Origin: Strigamia acuminata
Lineage: Eukaryota > Arthropoda > Chilopoda > Geophilomorpha > Linotaeniidae
Reading direction: 5' to 3'
Length of the DNA stretch: 60,000 nucleotides
Assembly (NCBI GenBank): GCA_949358305.1
Contig: OX442324.1
Span: 4,534,001 to 4,594,000, forward strand
Shown here: positions 1 to 9,944 of the stretch, in pieces
How the letters are laid out: each line of letters opens with the position of its first letter
Numbering within the stretch: position 1 is the first letter of the stretch
Translations under genes and position numbers: made by a program
Notes under the pieces: model-generated
What the model was told of the DNA's origin: nothing
Seen by the model: only the letters and a program-made list of their open reading frames with translations
The model's database searches: none

Positions 1-1615
1 TGGTATAAGCACTTTCATTGAAAACAACAATCCCAACTGACCATCCAAGCTTGACTTCATAGTTTAGCCAACGCTTTACAGTTTCTTGTAACAGGTCCAA
101 TTTGGTATACTTCTGCAGGGAAAAACAATTGGTTGATCAGAGCTAACACTCCACTCTGTCCCGATACAATGTTGTCTTATTTCCCAATTGGTTGAGCCGG
201 ATTAAGCCTAACTGTGGACTGTGCTCTACTAAGCGGAAAAGTAGTTCTGTTTATTTTCAATGAATTTTAGTGTAAAAAGTGATTAGAAGGATGGATTTTA
301 TTTTATTGGTAATAAAATATTAATTTTATTTGCTAAAATAAGCTTTTTTTTTTCTTTTAATTAATCAAACAATGTTAGCATAGGTTGTTGGTTTCTTTTG
401 GCAGGTGACCAAAGGTTTAGTTTTTATTGGTTGTTTTGCCTAGTTAGATAACAATTCTGGTGTTACGGGCTATTTTTTTGTGCCACTAAACCAGTGATAC
501 GGCTTGAATTAAGACAACGTTGTATCGGAACAGAGTATAATGAGGAAAGTAAGTACTGTTTCTGGTGGTGGTTGGCATTTGCAAGAACTTTCTGAAATAT
601 TTGCTGTTTTTTTGGTTAAGTTGTCATTCATGCTTCCTGATATATCCAAAACTAAAATGAATATTGTTTCAGTCGAGCGGATAAGTTTGAATACAACTGA
701 TGATGGATCAAGTTCTGTTGGTTTTGACCTGTAGAAATTTAGTTGTAGATTAGAAACACAAGAAACATGAAAGTGTGACTTGTGTGTACATTGCAAGGTC
801 TTGACTTTCCATTATAACCTCCCAAGCGCTTTTTTGATTACATAGTAGATTCTGACTGTTAGGTGCATAGTGATTATGATTGGTTTCATTGCAGAAGAAT
901 TCCACCTAAATGTTTGTATGTGCATATAAATATTAACAGGAATGAAGTTTTTTTTATCTTACATTTTGGAGATGACAATAAGAAGATAGACTTGTAGATA
1001 TCTGATTATCTTGTTTCATAGCTGGAGCAAACAAGCATTTTTCATCTGGAATGCCATTTTGATCATACTGGCATGGTTCATCATCATACATATTCCTGTG
1101 TGTGGTCAAAATTAATTTAAAGAAGACTTTAACTTCCAGCTGTGAGTTGATTATTACCAATATCTGCCTGTGATTTCTTTATCTGAACAGTAGTTTGGGC
1201 TAAGCTTTTCAGTATTTGGATTCAAATAGAACATTGGATATCTCTCATGTCCTGGATACCCATATTCATCAAAAATACCATATTTATAATGTGCCCATTC
1301 ATGGGCTAAAGTTTTGCCAGGATCTCCAAAAAGTTTGGTAGATTTGGTTTTCAAGTACTTTAAATAGTTGATTGTCAAGTGAATGTACAGTCCTTGGTAA
1401 CTACATCCCATGTGCTGCAAAGTGTAAGGGAGATCTTCATTGGCTGGATTTGGATCATCAATTCTAATGGCAGCTGAATGAAAGTTTTCATATGTGGCTG
1501 GCAAGTATGTATGACTTCTGTGCCAAGTCTCAGGCAACAATATGGTAATTTCTTTAAAGTAGACTTTCTGGTAAGTTGCTTTGTAGAGTACTTTAGAGGC
1601 ATTTATAAGCAGTTC
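1..1615 (-). CDS. CLCA-family gene A, exons 2-6 (partial; runs off left edge)
   Basis: Minus-strand gene of the calcium-activated chloride channel regulator family. In-phase exons: 1158-1615, 963-1095, 790-905, 557-728 and 1-112 (cut by the window edge); exon 1 lies far upstream at 21229-21393. Exon 2 holds the CLCA zinc-protease signature HEWAHYKYGIFDE (H160, E161, H164, D171, E172 counted from the exon 1 ATG). Exons 3-4 are a cysteine-rich stretch leading to NQKSAWEVIMESQDL, a typical CLCA pre-VWA segment. Exon 5 opens the VWA domain with ILVLDISGSM (D319-S321-S323, an intact MIDAS metal site), and exon 6 continues it (GWSVGIVVFNESAY). Of the paralogues here only A keeps both motifs, so it is the best candidate for an active, self-processing member. 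Most introns are 50-450 bp; intron 1 is about 19.6 kb because of nested repeats. The donors after exons 4 and 5 (AT|GTACAC, ACA|GTACTT) are weak and were chosen by phase. Confidence 0.85.
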
Positions 1616-1926
1616 CTACAATATGATTCATGGTATTTCTTTTTTGGACATTGGAGTGTATCATATTATCCTGTTTTGAAGGACATGCCCTAAAATGCGA
1701 GTTTGGCCAGTTCTAGGGACCTGATTGGCTGTTTTTTTTTATAGCATGCAATAAAAGTTGAATTCCTACTGGAAAATTGGGGCTCGTTTTATTCGGCACT
1801 GTCAGATAACTCGAATTATCCGGCAACCTGGTCGGACTCGCAATTTCAGGGCATTCTCTCCAGTGTTGTATGCGTTACTGGAATTTGGTAACTATACTCT
1901 GTCTGACCTTAAGAATAAAGAAAAAT
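1616..1926 (-). other. Gene A intron 1, part nearest exon 2
   Basis: Non-coding. It resembles 33621-33930 and 47821-48130 in the other units. From about 1860 (CAGTGTTGTATGCGTTAC) to 1926 the sequence partly matches, inverted, the stretch outside the right terminal repeat (about 21070-21165, ending GCGTTACACTG), so the fold-back element may begin here rather than at 1927. I see no gene. Confidence 0.5.
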
Positions 1927-2236
1927 CCCCCCCTTTTGAGGCTTTTTCACTGGTGTAGTGATACGGAAAAGTAGAGCAATACACCAGGTTTTAATAAAAC
2001 CTCAAGTTTTATTAAGCCTATTTTTTGTATTTTGGTATGGTAATTTGTATTTTGGTATGGTATTTTGGGACAGTATTTTGGTACTGTATTTTGGTACTGT
2101 ATTTTGGTACGGTATTTTGGTACGGTATTTTGATATTTTGGTATGGTATTTTGGTACTATTGGTACCAAATGTTTTGATACCAATGGTACCAAGGCCTAA
2201 TCCTAAAATAAAGTAAATAAACAACGGTATTTTGGT
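1927..2236. repeat. Left terminal inverted repeat of the composite element
   Basis: Pairs with 20660-21068 in inverted orientation. The outer part (to about 2020) is unique sequence containing AAAACCTCAAGTTTTATTAA. The inner part is a degenerate array of GTATTTTGGTAY steps, then GGTACCAATGGTACC-type palindromes, then CCTAATCCTAAAATAAAGTA. It ends in a pure GGTATTTT run that grades into the 11-bp satellite. Confidence 0.8.
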
Positions 2237-2683
2237 ATTTTGGTATTTTGGTATTTTGGTATTTTGGTAATTTTTTGGTATTTTTTTGGCATTATTTTGG
2301 CATTATTTTGGCATTATTTTGGCATTATTTTGGTATTATTTTGGTATTATTTTGGCATTATTTTGGCATTATTTTGGTATTATTTTGGTATTTTTTTGGT
2401 ATTTTTTTGGTATTTTTTTGGTATTTTTTTGGTATTTTTTTGGTATTTTTTTGGTATTTTTTTGGTATTTTTTTGGTATTTTTTTGGTATTTTTTTGGTA
2501 TGTTTTTGGTATTTTTTTGGTATTTTTTTGGTATTATTTTGGCATTATTTTGGTATTATTTTGGTATTTTTTTGGTATTTTTTTGGTATTTTTTTGGTAT
2601 TTTTTTGGTATTATTTTGGCATTATTTTGGTATTATTTTGGTATTTTTTTGGTATTTTTTTGGTATTTTTTTGGTATTATTTT
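2230..2683 (+). repeat. 11-bp satellite, left arm, block 1
   Basis: Tandem 11-mers, mainly GGTATTTTTTT, GGTATTATTTT and GGCATTATTTT. It begins as shorter GGTATTTT steps and settles into 11 bp by about 2280. The LINE interrupts it at 2684 and the array resumes at 8081. All three forward frames are open only because the unit has no stop codon; this is not coding sequence. Confidence 0.92.
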
Positions 2684-2922
2684 TTTTTTTTTTTTTTTTT
2701 TTTTGTATGTATGTGTTTTTTCGCTCCGTGATTTTGGGGCCTAATTGTGCAAATTTTAAACAATTTGGCGGGCCATTTCTGTAAATTCTAGCATACTTCG
2801 GACCAGTGACTGTCGTGGATTGTTGGAGTACCGCTGCAGGTGTGTTTCTACTTATTTGTGCCCAGTTTTCCGTGTTTTGTTAGGCCTGAGCGCTCGGCCT
2901 TGCCTGGCGCAAGTGCTCGAAA

Positions 2923-4122
2923 ATGTCGCCGCCTCTCGATCCGTGCAACAAGTGCAAGGCCTCCGTATTTGGGAAGCAGCCAGCAGTGAGATGTTCTGTT
3001 TGTGCGGTCAAGCACCATGCCGCATGTTATAAGGTCCGTGTTGAGGAGATTGGAATGTTTGAGCCTACTTTTAAATGTGATGCTTGTGTAAAACTAAAAT
3101 ACCAGGATGGAGCGCTCGCAGCCGCAATGTCCCGGTCGTCGAGTTCGGCTGTTCTCACGTCTGGTGTTCCCACTTCTTGCTCCAGCTTGATTAAGTATTT
3201 GGATGAATCGGGTATTGTGCTAGTGGACAAGACACTTTTTGATAATTTATTATTGTCTGTACAGGAGCTCAAGGTCGGACATCAGAAGCTGTTGGATGAG
3301 GTTATGGCTTTGCGCAGGGAAGGCAACTCCTTCAGGGGTGAAATGAACGTTGGTCTGCAGAGAGTTAGTGAGTGTATTGCTGGGAAGCCTGGTCCGGCCT
3401 CTTTTTCCGACATGCTTCGGCAGGGCCGTGTTAACACACCTGCTGGGGATAATTTGCCACCGCCGAGGCCTCGTACTTTTTCCATTGATTCCAATATGTC
3501 GGGGACCAAGCGCCAGCGTACGGATTTGCCAGTGAAGGAGAGGAGAGCGAAGACTATTGTCATCGGGAAGGGAGTTTTTGGTAAACTTAAAATTGCAAAA
3601 GTTGCTGATAATGCTTCATCTGCTGGTCGGAGTTTTGTCGGTCCGACGCGCACGGTTTTTGTTTCGCGCCTGGATGTGGACACGTCGGCCAAGGATGTCG
3701 CTGACCACATTGTGGAGAGCACGAGGGTCAGGGATATTGTGGTGCACAAATTAGTGACGAAATTCGGTTCTTATTCTTCTTTTCATCTGCGGGTTCGAGC
3801 GGACTGTTTGGAAACTGTGATATGTGCTGATTCTTGGGATAAGGACGTGTTTGTGTCGCCGTTTCTTGGCCGGCTTTATCCCGGTCAGATCAGGGAGTCG
3901 GTTGCTGTTGGTGGGCTCGATGTGGCCTGGGGGGTATTTAAGGAGAGCAAGGGGCCCGGTGCCGGTTTAACGAGTTTGCCGTCGGGGATGACTGCTAATG
4001 GGTCCAATCCTTTCGACGTTGTAGGTAAGACTGACGATGTTTTATGTAAGAATGCTGTGGCCGATAAATCTGCAGAGGTGCGTAAGGAGGTATGCGGCGA
4101 CAAATCGAAGAATGGGACATGA
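2923..4122 (+). CDS. LINE ORF1 protein with PHD-like zinc finger
   Basis: 399 aa, with start context AAAATGTCG. Residues 8-60 form a Cys/His cluster (PCNKCKAS, RCSVCAVKHHAACY, FKCDACVKLK) spaced like a PHD-type zinc finger. A helical segment at about residues 90-150 (LLLSVQELKVGHQKLLDEVM) could be a coiled coil. A basic patch KRQRTDLPVKERRAK follows at about 190-205. The C-terminal part (about 235-320, RTVFVSRLDVDTSAKDVADH) resembles an RRM-like fold. ORF1 proteins of this kind bind LINE RNA and form the RNP. It shares its reading frame with ORF2 but is separated from it by 900 bp. The last 85 bp overlap the start of the 4037-5026 frame. Confidence 0.8.
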   Translation: MSPPLDPCNKCKASVFGKQPAVRCSVCAVKHHAACYKVRVEEIGMFEPTFKCDACVKLKYQDGALAAAMSRSSSSAVLTSGVPTSCSSLIKYLDESGIVLVDKTLFDNLLLSVQELKVGHQKLLDEVMALRREGNSFRGEMNVGLQRVSECIAGKPGPASFSDMLRQGRVNTPAGDNLPPPRPRTFSIDSNMSGTKRQRTDLPVKERRAKTIVIGKGVFGKLKIAKVADNASSAGRSFVGPTRTVFVSRLDVDTSAKDVADHIVESTRVRDIVVHKLVTKFGSYSSFHLRVRADCLETVICADSWDKDVFVSPFLGRLYPGQIRESVAVGGLDVAWGVFKESKGPGAGLTSLPSGMTANGSNPFDVVGKTDDVLCKNAVADKSAEVRKEVCGDKSKNGT

Positions 4123-5026
4123 TTGCCAGTTTTCATCAGTATGGACGTTTAGGGCACTTTGGTGGTTATATTTGAAGATATATTTGAAGTTATATTTAAA
4201 TTTATGTTTTATTGTCGGAAGTATATTTTGTTTAATTTATTTTTATCTTTATGTTTATGATTACGACTATTACGATTATTATTATTGTTATTGTTTTTGC
4301 TATCAGCTCGCCTTGAGTACTTGGGCCTGCTTATGTGCAGGTGCTGGGTTCTGGGTTAGTATATTGATCTTATTTAAGTTGATTATTTTAAATATTTTGA
4401 TTAGGTTGATAACCTTTTTTTTCTATTCTATATTGATTAGTTTAGATGTTTGCTTATTTCCTGTGGATTTTTTGGTTTGTTTATATTATGCTAATTTTTC
4501 AGTTTATTTACATTATGCCGATTATTCAGTTTGTTTATATCATGTTGAGCTTGTTTATTTCCTTTATGTGAATTATTTTGTTTCTTTATGGTTCTTTAAT
4601 AGTATAGTTAGTTGGGCACCCTGGTGGTTGTATTCGAACCAGTGTTTTAATTTTTGGAAAAATTTTTGTTTAGTTTATGATTGTGATTATTATTGTTATT
4701 GTCGATTGATCTTATTTATGTTGATTATTTTATTTATTTTGATTGGATTGACTATTTCATTTATTTATTTTGTATTGATTATTTCATTTGTTTGGTTATA
4801 TTTTGCGGGTTGTTTATATTACGTTGATTATTTAGTTTATTTATATTATGTTGAGTTTGTTTATTTCTATTATGCTGATTATTTTGTTCACTTATATTCT
4901 TCTAATTGTTTTGTTTATTTATATTATGTGGATCATTTTGTTATTCTATTTTGGGAAATTTTAGGATTTTGGGGGATTTTGTATGACGCAATGGAGGGTT
5001 GCGTGGCTACAGGGTGTAACTTATGA
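4037..5026 (+). CDS. Hydrophobic 329-aa open frame between LINE ORF1 and ORF2
   Basis: An open frame of 330 codons in strongly T-rich DNA. It overlaps the 3' end of ORF1 by 86 bp, and its TGA overlaps the ATG of ORF2 (ATGA at 5023-5026). The predicted product is rich in Tyr, Phe, Leu, Val and Ile, with repeated phrases such as LYYVDYLVYLYYVEF and a duplicated block (LILFKLIILNILIRL / LILFMLIILFILIGL). It would form several membrane-spanning segments. I recognise no family. Stop codons are frequent in the other two forward frames across 4136-5022 but absent here. It may be a translated third ORF, a linker allowing ribosomes to reach ORF2, or a by-product of a T-rich repeat with a periodic unit. 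Existence of the frame is certain; translation is not. Confidence 0.4.
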   Translation: MFYVRMLWPINLQRCVRRYAATNRRMGHDCQFSSVWTFRALWWLYLKIYLKLYLNLCFIVGSIFCLIYFYLYVYDYDYYDYYYCYCFCYQLALSTWACLCAGAGFWVSILILFKLIILNILIRLITFFFYSILISLDVCLFPVDFLVCLYYANFSVYLHYADYSVCLYHVELVYFLYVNYFVSLWFFNSIVSWAPWWLYSNQCFNFWKNFCLVYDCDYYCYCRLILFMLIILFILIGLTISFIYFVLIISFVWLYFAGCLYYVDYLVYLYYVEFVYFYYADYFVHLYSSNCFVYLYYVDHFVILFWEILGFWGILYDAMEGCVATGCNL

Positions 5027-7860
5027 TAGTGAGTTGCTTTTACCAGAATGTGCGCGGTTTAAGAACCAAGTGTCTCGAGTTTGTTATGGGTCTTACTGGG
5101 GTTGGCGCTGATGTCTACTGTTTATCTGAAACTTGGTTTAATGACGAGATTTATGAGGGCGATTATTTCACTAGTCAATTTAAGGTTTTCCGTAATGATC
5201 GCGACATTAATTCCGGCCTCACCCGTGGCGGCGGGTTGTTATGTGCTGTCAATTCCACGATTAACTCCTATCGCCGTTTCGATTTGGAGTATGGTGATCT
5301 TAGCTTATGGGTTGAGTTGGGTTGTGGATCTAGACTGATTTTGATTGGGTGTTGTTACATTCCTCCTCGTACTCCGACTCTGGTTCTGCAGGCCTGCTTG
5401 GACCGGTGTCGTGAGTCCGTGGCGTCCTTTTCTGGGGATGTTATTCTGCTTGGAGATTTTAATCTTCCGGGGATTTCTTGGATTCCATTTGATCTTGGGC
5501 GTGCCTCGTCGGTGGTTCGAGCCTCGGCCCTTTCCTTAAATGAATTTTCTTGTTTTGTGGGGGTCTCTCAATTTAACCGAGTTTTGAATTGTCATGGCGA
5601 TTTGTTGGATTTGATTTTTTCGAACTGCTCCGACCTGTGTGTTTCTCTTGCTGATGCTTGCTTGGTTTCTCCCGACAATTATCACCCGCCTTTGGCGTTT
5701 CGCCTGTCTATTGTTGGTGTTCCTGCTGCGAGAGGTGACTATCTTTGCTTTAGAGCTGGGGATTATCATTCTCTATATACTTTTTTGGCGGGCTATGATT
5801 GGTCTTGTGTTCTCAGCTGCTCTGATGTTAATGTTGGGGTTGGGGTGTTGTCTGACGTTCTTGTGGAGGCGGTTCGTCGTTATATTCCGCGTAGGGTTCG
5901 AATGGATTCTAAGTTTCCTCCGTGGTTCTCCTTTGACTTAAGGGTTTTATTGAGGGACAAGCGTGTTTTTCATCGGAAATTCAAGCGTTATGGTCGTAGA
6001 TGTGACTATCTTAGATTTGCGGAGTGTCGCAGGGGTGCTAAGGTTCGTATGAAGAGGGATCGTGAGGCGTACTTTGGGGGGATTGCGGATTCTGTCCGTT
6101 ATAATCCTAGGAATTTTTGGCGATTTGTAAAGCCCAGGTATCGTGCTGCCCATTCGGACATTGTCCTGGACGATGGAGGGGTTTTGACCGCTGAGTCCGC
6201 GGATTTGGGAAGACTCTTTTGTCATCATTTTGGGTCGATTGTATCGGGCTATCACAATACTGCTGCGGTGAATGAGTATCTGGACTCTGAGATGGGGATT
6301 AAAAGCTCCCGTGATTCTTTTGTTGCCGATCGTCTGGACATTCCGGCTTTGTCTGGAATTGATGTTCGAGCGGCATCGGTGAAGCTTCGATCGCATGGTG
6401 CCTGTGGTTTGGACGGGTTTCCGCCGTTCATCCTTAAGGGATGTATCGAGGTGTTATTGGTTCCTCTGGTTTATTTGTTCAATCTGTCGCTTTCTTGCGG
6501 GGTTTTTCCGGTTGCTTGGAAGGATGCGTTGGTGGTCCCTGTTTTCAAGAGCGGTAAGCGCACCAGCGTATCCAATTTTAGACCTATCTCTTTATTGAGT
6601 AGTTTGGCTAAGTTATTTGAACTATCTGTGCTTGCCGGGATGAGCTCGTGGGTAGATGGATTTACTACGGATGCCCAGTTTGGTTTTACATGTGGGAAGT
6701 CTGTGGAGCTGAATCTCCTGAATTTTTATAATGAGGTATTCGACTCTTTTCATACCAGGGGCCAATTTGATGTCATTTACTTGGATTTCGCGAAGGCTTT
6801 TGATCGAATTTGCCACGATCTACTGTTGATCAAGCTGGAGTTTTACGGTTTGTCCCCGCGTTTTATCAAGTGGTTTGCTAGTTATTTAGGTCGGAGGAAT
6901 AACTTTCTTAAGTGTAATGGGGTTACTACGTCAAGTTGTTACGTGACTAATTCTGGTGTCCCACAGGGTTCTATTCTGGGTCCTGTGTTGTTCAAGCTGT
7001 TTATCAACGATTTGTCCTACTTTCTTCGCGGTCTGTCCCACTCGTTCTTTGCGGATGATACCAAGTTGGGCCGCAGCATTGATACTGTTGGGGATTGCGA
7101 GGATTTGCAGCGTTATTTGAATAGAGTACAATGTTGGACTGCTGCAAATTGCATGAGCCTAAATGTTAACAAGTCAGTAGTGCTTTCTTTCTCCCGTCGT
7201 GCTGTGAAGCTTTTGCATCCCTACACGTTGGGCGGTGTTTTGATTCCGCGACGTTCGGTGATAAGGGATCTGGGTGTGACCTTCGATGATTGTTTTATCT
7301 TTAGAAATCATGTTAATCGATTGGTCGGTGAGTGTACGAGGGTTTTGGGCATTCTCTTCCGTCTCTCTTTTGTTTTTACGTCTCCGGGTCCGCTTCGCTT
7401 GTTGTTTGTTTCTTTGGTTCGTTCTCGTATTTTGTTTTCGTCTTTGGTTTGGAGGGGCTGTGCTGTTTATCTGCTTATCCGTCTCGAGGGGCTGCAACGC
7501 AATTTTGCTTGGATGATTTATAGGAGATATTTTTATCACCTATTTAATTATTCTTATTCGGAGGTGCTCGTAGCTTTGGGTCTGCGTTCTGTTGGTTCCC
7601 ATATGATTCTTCTTGACTGCATTTTCGTTTTTCGTTTGATCAGTGGCAAGGTCGTGGCTCCCTGTCTGTTATCTCGCTTGCACTTTAATGTTCCTTGGGT
7701 GGGGAGGGAGTTGCGTACCCCACGTGTTACTTTCTCTGTTTATAACTCTCACTCCCCTGTGGGGCGTTTATTACGAAGCGTTAATGTCTTTTTAGGTGAT
7801 ATTGATATTTTTAATTGTACTCTCTCTGGTATTGAGCATGCTTTTGTTGTTGGGTCTTGA
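5023..7860 (+). CDS. LINE ORF2: endonuclease and reverse transcriptase
   Basis: 945 aa, uninterrupted. The N-terminus is an apurinic-type endonuclease: FYQNVRGL (about residue 6), SETWF with the catalytic Glu (about 36), GDFNLPGISW (144-153), and a degenerate C-terminal block SPDNYHPPLAF in place of the usual SDH. The reverse transcriptase has FRPISLLSSLAKL, YLDFAKAFDRICHD (from 586), GVPQGSILGPVLFKLF and the catalytic FADD (676-679). The C-terminal region, containing LVWRGCAVYLLIRLEGLQR, is the usual thumb/linker of CR1/jockey-type proteins. No RNase H domain is evident. The enzyme would nick target DNA and prime cDNA synthesis there. The start ATG overlaps the stop of the upstream hydrophobic frame. 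Confidence 0.93.
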   Translation: MIVSCFYQNVRGLRTKCLEFVMGLTGVGADVYCLSETWFNDEIYEGDYFTSQFKVFRNDRDINSGLTRGGGLLCAVNSTINSYRRFDLEYGDLSLWVELGCGSRLILIGCCYIPPRTPTLVLQACLDRCRESVASFSGDVILLGDFNLPGISWIPFDLGRASSVVRASALSLNEFSCFVGVSQFNRVLNCHGDLLDLIFSNCSDLCVSLADACLVSPDNYHPPLAFRLSIVGVPAARGDYLCFRAGDYHSLYTFLAGYDWSCVLSCSDVNVGVGVLSDVLVEAVRRYIPRRVRMDSKFPPWFSFDLRVLLRDKRVFHRKFKRYGRRCDYLRFAECRRGAKVRMKRDREAYFGGIADSVRYNPRNFWRFVKPRYRAAHSDIVLDDGGVLTAESADLGRLFCHHFGSIVSGYHNTAAVNEYLDSEMGIKSSRDSFVADRLDIPALSGIDVRAASVKLRSHGACGLDGFPPFILKGCIEVLLVPLVYLFNLSLSCGVFPVAWKDALVVPVFKSGKRTSVSNFRPISLLSSLAKLFELSVLAGMSSWVDGFTTDAQFGFTCGKSVELNLLNFYNEVFDSFHTRGQFDVIYLDFAKAFDRICHDLLLIKLEFYGLSPRFIKWFASYLGRRNNFLKCNGVTTSSCYVTNSGVPQGSILGPVLFKLFINDLSYFLRGLSHSFFADDTKLGRSIDTVGDCEDLQRYLNRVQCWTAANCMSLNVNKSVVLSFSRRAVKLLHPYTLGGVLIPRRSVIRDLGVTFDDCFIFRNHVNRLVGECTRVLGILFRLSFVFTSPGPLRLLFVSLVRSRILFSSLVWRGCAVYLLIRLEGLQRNFAWMIYRRYFYHLFNYSYSEVLVALGLRSVGSHMILLDCIFVFRLISGKVVAPCLLSRLHFNVPWVGRELRTPRVTFSVYNSHSPVGRLLRSVNVFLGDIDIFNCTLSGIEHAFVVGS

Positions 7861-8080
7861 TGCTACTTCAATGTAGCTTTAATTTTGATTTTTTGTTTTT
7901 GCTGTTTGTGTTTCTTTTGATGTTCTATTTTGAATTGTGATTTCTTTTTTGAACTCTTTTTTTTGTTTTTGTGATTGACGATGATTGTCTAGGTGGTTTG
8001 ATGGGTGTCCCCCCCTGTAGGCTTCGGCTGTTGGGGGGCACCCTTCTTTTGGAAAATAAACAATAATTAATTAATTAATT
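7861..8080 (+). other. LINE 3' UTR with GC-rich hairpin and (AATT)n tail
   Basis: After the ORF2 stop is a T-rich 3' UTR. At 8003-8043 the arms GGGTGTCCCCCC and GGGGGGCACCC pair, with one bulged T, around an 18-20 nt loop. This is a likely recognition structure for the element's own reverse transcriptase. The element ends in a short AATT microsatellite (about 8062-8080) rather than poly(A). Confidence 0.7.
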
Positions 8081-9944
8081 ATTATTTTGGTATTATTTTG
8101 GCATTATTTTGGCATTATTTTGGTATTATTTTGGTATTTCTTTGGTATTTTTTTGGTATTTTTTTGGTATTATTTTGGCATTATTTTGGTATTATTTTGG
8201 CATTATTTTGGCATTATTTTGGTATTATTTTGGTATTTTTTTGGTATTTTTTTGGTATTTTTTTGGTATTTTTTTGGTATTATTTTGGTATTATTTTGGT
8301 ATTTTTTTGGTATTTTTTTGGTATTTTTTTGGTATGTTTTTGGTATTTTTTTGGCATTATTTTGGCATTATTTTGGCATTATTTTGGCATTATTTTGGCA
8401 TTTTTTTGGCATTATTTTGGCATTATTTTGGTATTATTTTGGTATTTTTTTGGTATTTTTTTGGTATTTTTTTGGTATTATTTTGGTATTATTTTGGTAT
8501 TTTTTTGGTATTTTTTTGGTATTTTTTTGGTATGTTTTTGGTATTTTTTTGGCATTATTTTGGCATTATTTTGGCATTATTTTGGCATTATTTTGGCATT
8601 TTTTTGGCATTATTTTGGCATTATTTTGGTATTATTTTGGTATTTTTTTGGTATTTTTTTGGTATTTTTTTGGTATTATTTTGGCATTATTTTGGTATTA
8701 TTTTGGCATTATTTTGGCATTATTTTGGTATTATTTTGGTATTTTTTTGGTCTTTTTTTGGTATTTTTTTGGTATTTTTTTGGTATTTTTTTGGTATTTT
8801 TTTGGTCTTTTTTTGGTATTTTTTTGGTATTTTTTTGGTATTTTTTGGTATTTTTTTGGTATTTTTTTGGTATTTTTTTGGTATTTTTTTGGTATTTTTT
8901 TGGTATTTTTTTGGTATTTTTTTGGTATTTTTTTGGTATTTTTTTGGCATTTTTTTGGCATTTTTTTGGCATTATTTTGGCATTTTTTTGGTCTTATTTT
9001 GGCATTTTTTTGGTCTTATTTTGGCATTTTTTTGGTATTTTTTTGGTATTTTTTTGGTATTTTTTTGGTATTATTTTGGTCTTTTTTTGGTCTTTTTTTG
9101 GTATTTTTTTGGTCTTTTTATGGTCTTTTTTTGGTCTTTTTTTGGTCTTTTTTTGGTATTTTTTTGGTCTTATTTTGGTATTATTTTGGTATTATTTTGG
9201 TATTTTTTTGGTATTTTTTTGGTCTTTTTTTGGTATTATTTTGGTATTTTTTTCGCATTATTTTGGTATTTTTTTGGTATTTTTTTGGTCTTTTTTTGGT
9301 ATTTTTTTGGTATTTTTTTGGTATTTTTTTGGTATTTTTTTGGCATTTTTTTGGTATTTTTTTGGTCTTTTTTTGGTCTTTTTTTGGTATTTTTTTGGTC
9401 TTTTTTTGGTCTTTTTTTGGTATTTTTTTGGTCTTTTTATGGTCTTTTTTTGGTCTTTTTTTGGTCTTTTTTTGGTATTTTTTTGGTCTTTTTTTGGTAT
9501 TTTTTTGGTCTTTTTTGGCATTTTTTTGGTATTTTTTTGGCATTATTTTGGCATTATTTTGGCATTATTTTGGCATTATTTTGGCATTTTTTTGGCATTA
9601 TTTTGGCATTATTTTGGTATTTTTTTGGTATTATTTTGGTATTATTTTGGTATTTTTTTGGTATTTTTTTGGTCTTTTTTTGGTATTATTTTGGTATTTT
9701 TTTCGCATTATTTTGGTATTTTTTTGGTATTTTTTTGGTATTTTTTTGGTATTTTTTTGGTATTTTTTTGGTATTTTTTTGGTATTTTTTTGGTATTTTT
9801 TTGGTATTTTTTTGGTATTTTTTTGGTATTTTTTTGGTATTTTTTTGGTATTTTTTTGGTATTTTTTTGGTATTTTTTTGGCATTTTTTTGGTCTTTTTT
9901 TGGTATTTTTTTGGTCTTTTTTTGGCATTTTTTTGGTCTTTTAT
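8081..9944 (+). repeat. 11-bp satellite, left arm, block 2
   Basis: About 170 tandem 11-mers reading GGTATTTTTTT, with variants GGTATTATTTT, GGCATTATTTT, GGCATTTTTTT, GGTCTTTTTTT and GGTATGTTTTT. A higher-order repeat is visible: the marker GGTATGTTTTT at 8331 recurs at 8529, exactly 198 bp (18 units) on, with matching neighbours. The rarer TTTTCGCATTATTTTGG marks about 9252 and 9705. Very long open frames on both strands are a by-product of the stop-free unit. Confidence 0.95.

Larger units (their letters stand above)
2684..8080 (+). mobile_element. Full-length CR1/jockey-type LINE retrotransposon
   Basis: A non-LTR retrotransposon of about 5.4 kb with a T-rich 5' start and 5' UTR (to 2922), ORF1, a long T-rich spacer with its own open frame, ORF2 (endonuclease and reverse transcriptase), a 3' UTR with a strong hairpin, and an (AATT)n tail. 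The direct repeat ATTATTTT at 2676-2683 and 8081-8088 fits a target-site duplication inside the satellite, though that motif is common in the array. Both main frames are uninterrupted, so this may be a recent, possibly active copy. The (AATT)n tail rather than poly(A) favours CR1-like over jockey proper; the clade is uncertain. Confidence 0.85.

Noticed and set aside
2240-2784. Overlapping open frames with FWYFFGIFLVF-type repeats
   Set aside because: The 11-bp unit has no stop codon and 11 is not a multiple of 3, so all three frames stay open. There is no protein evidence.
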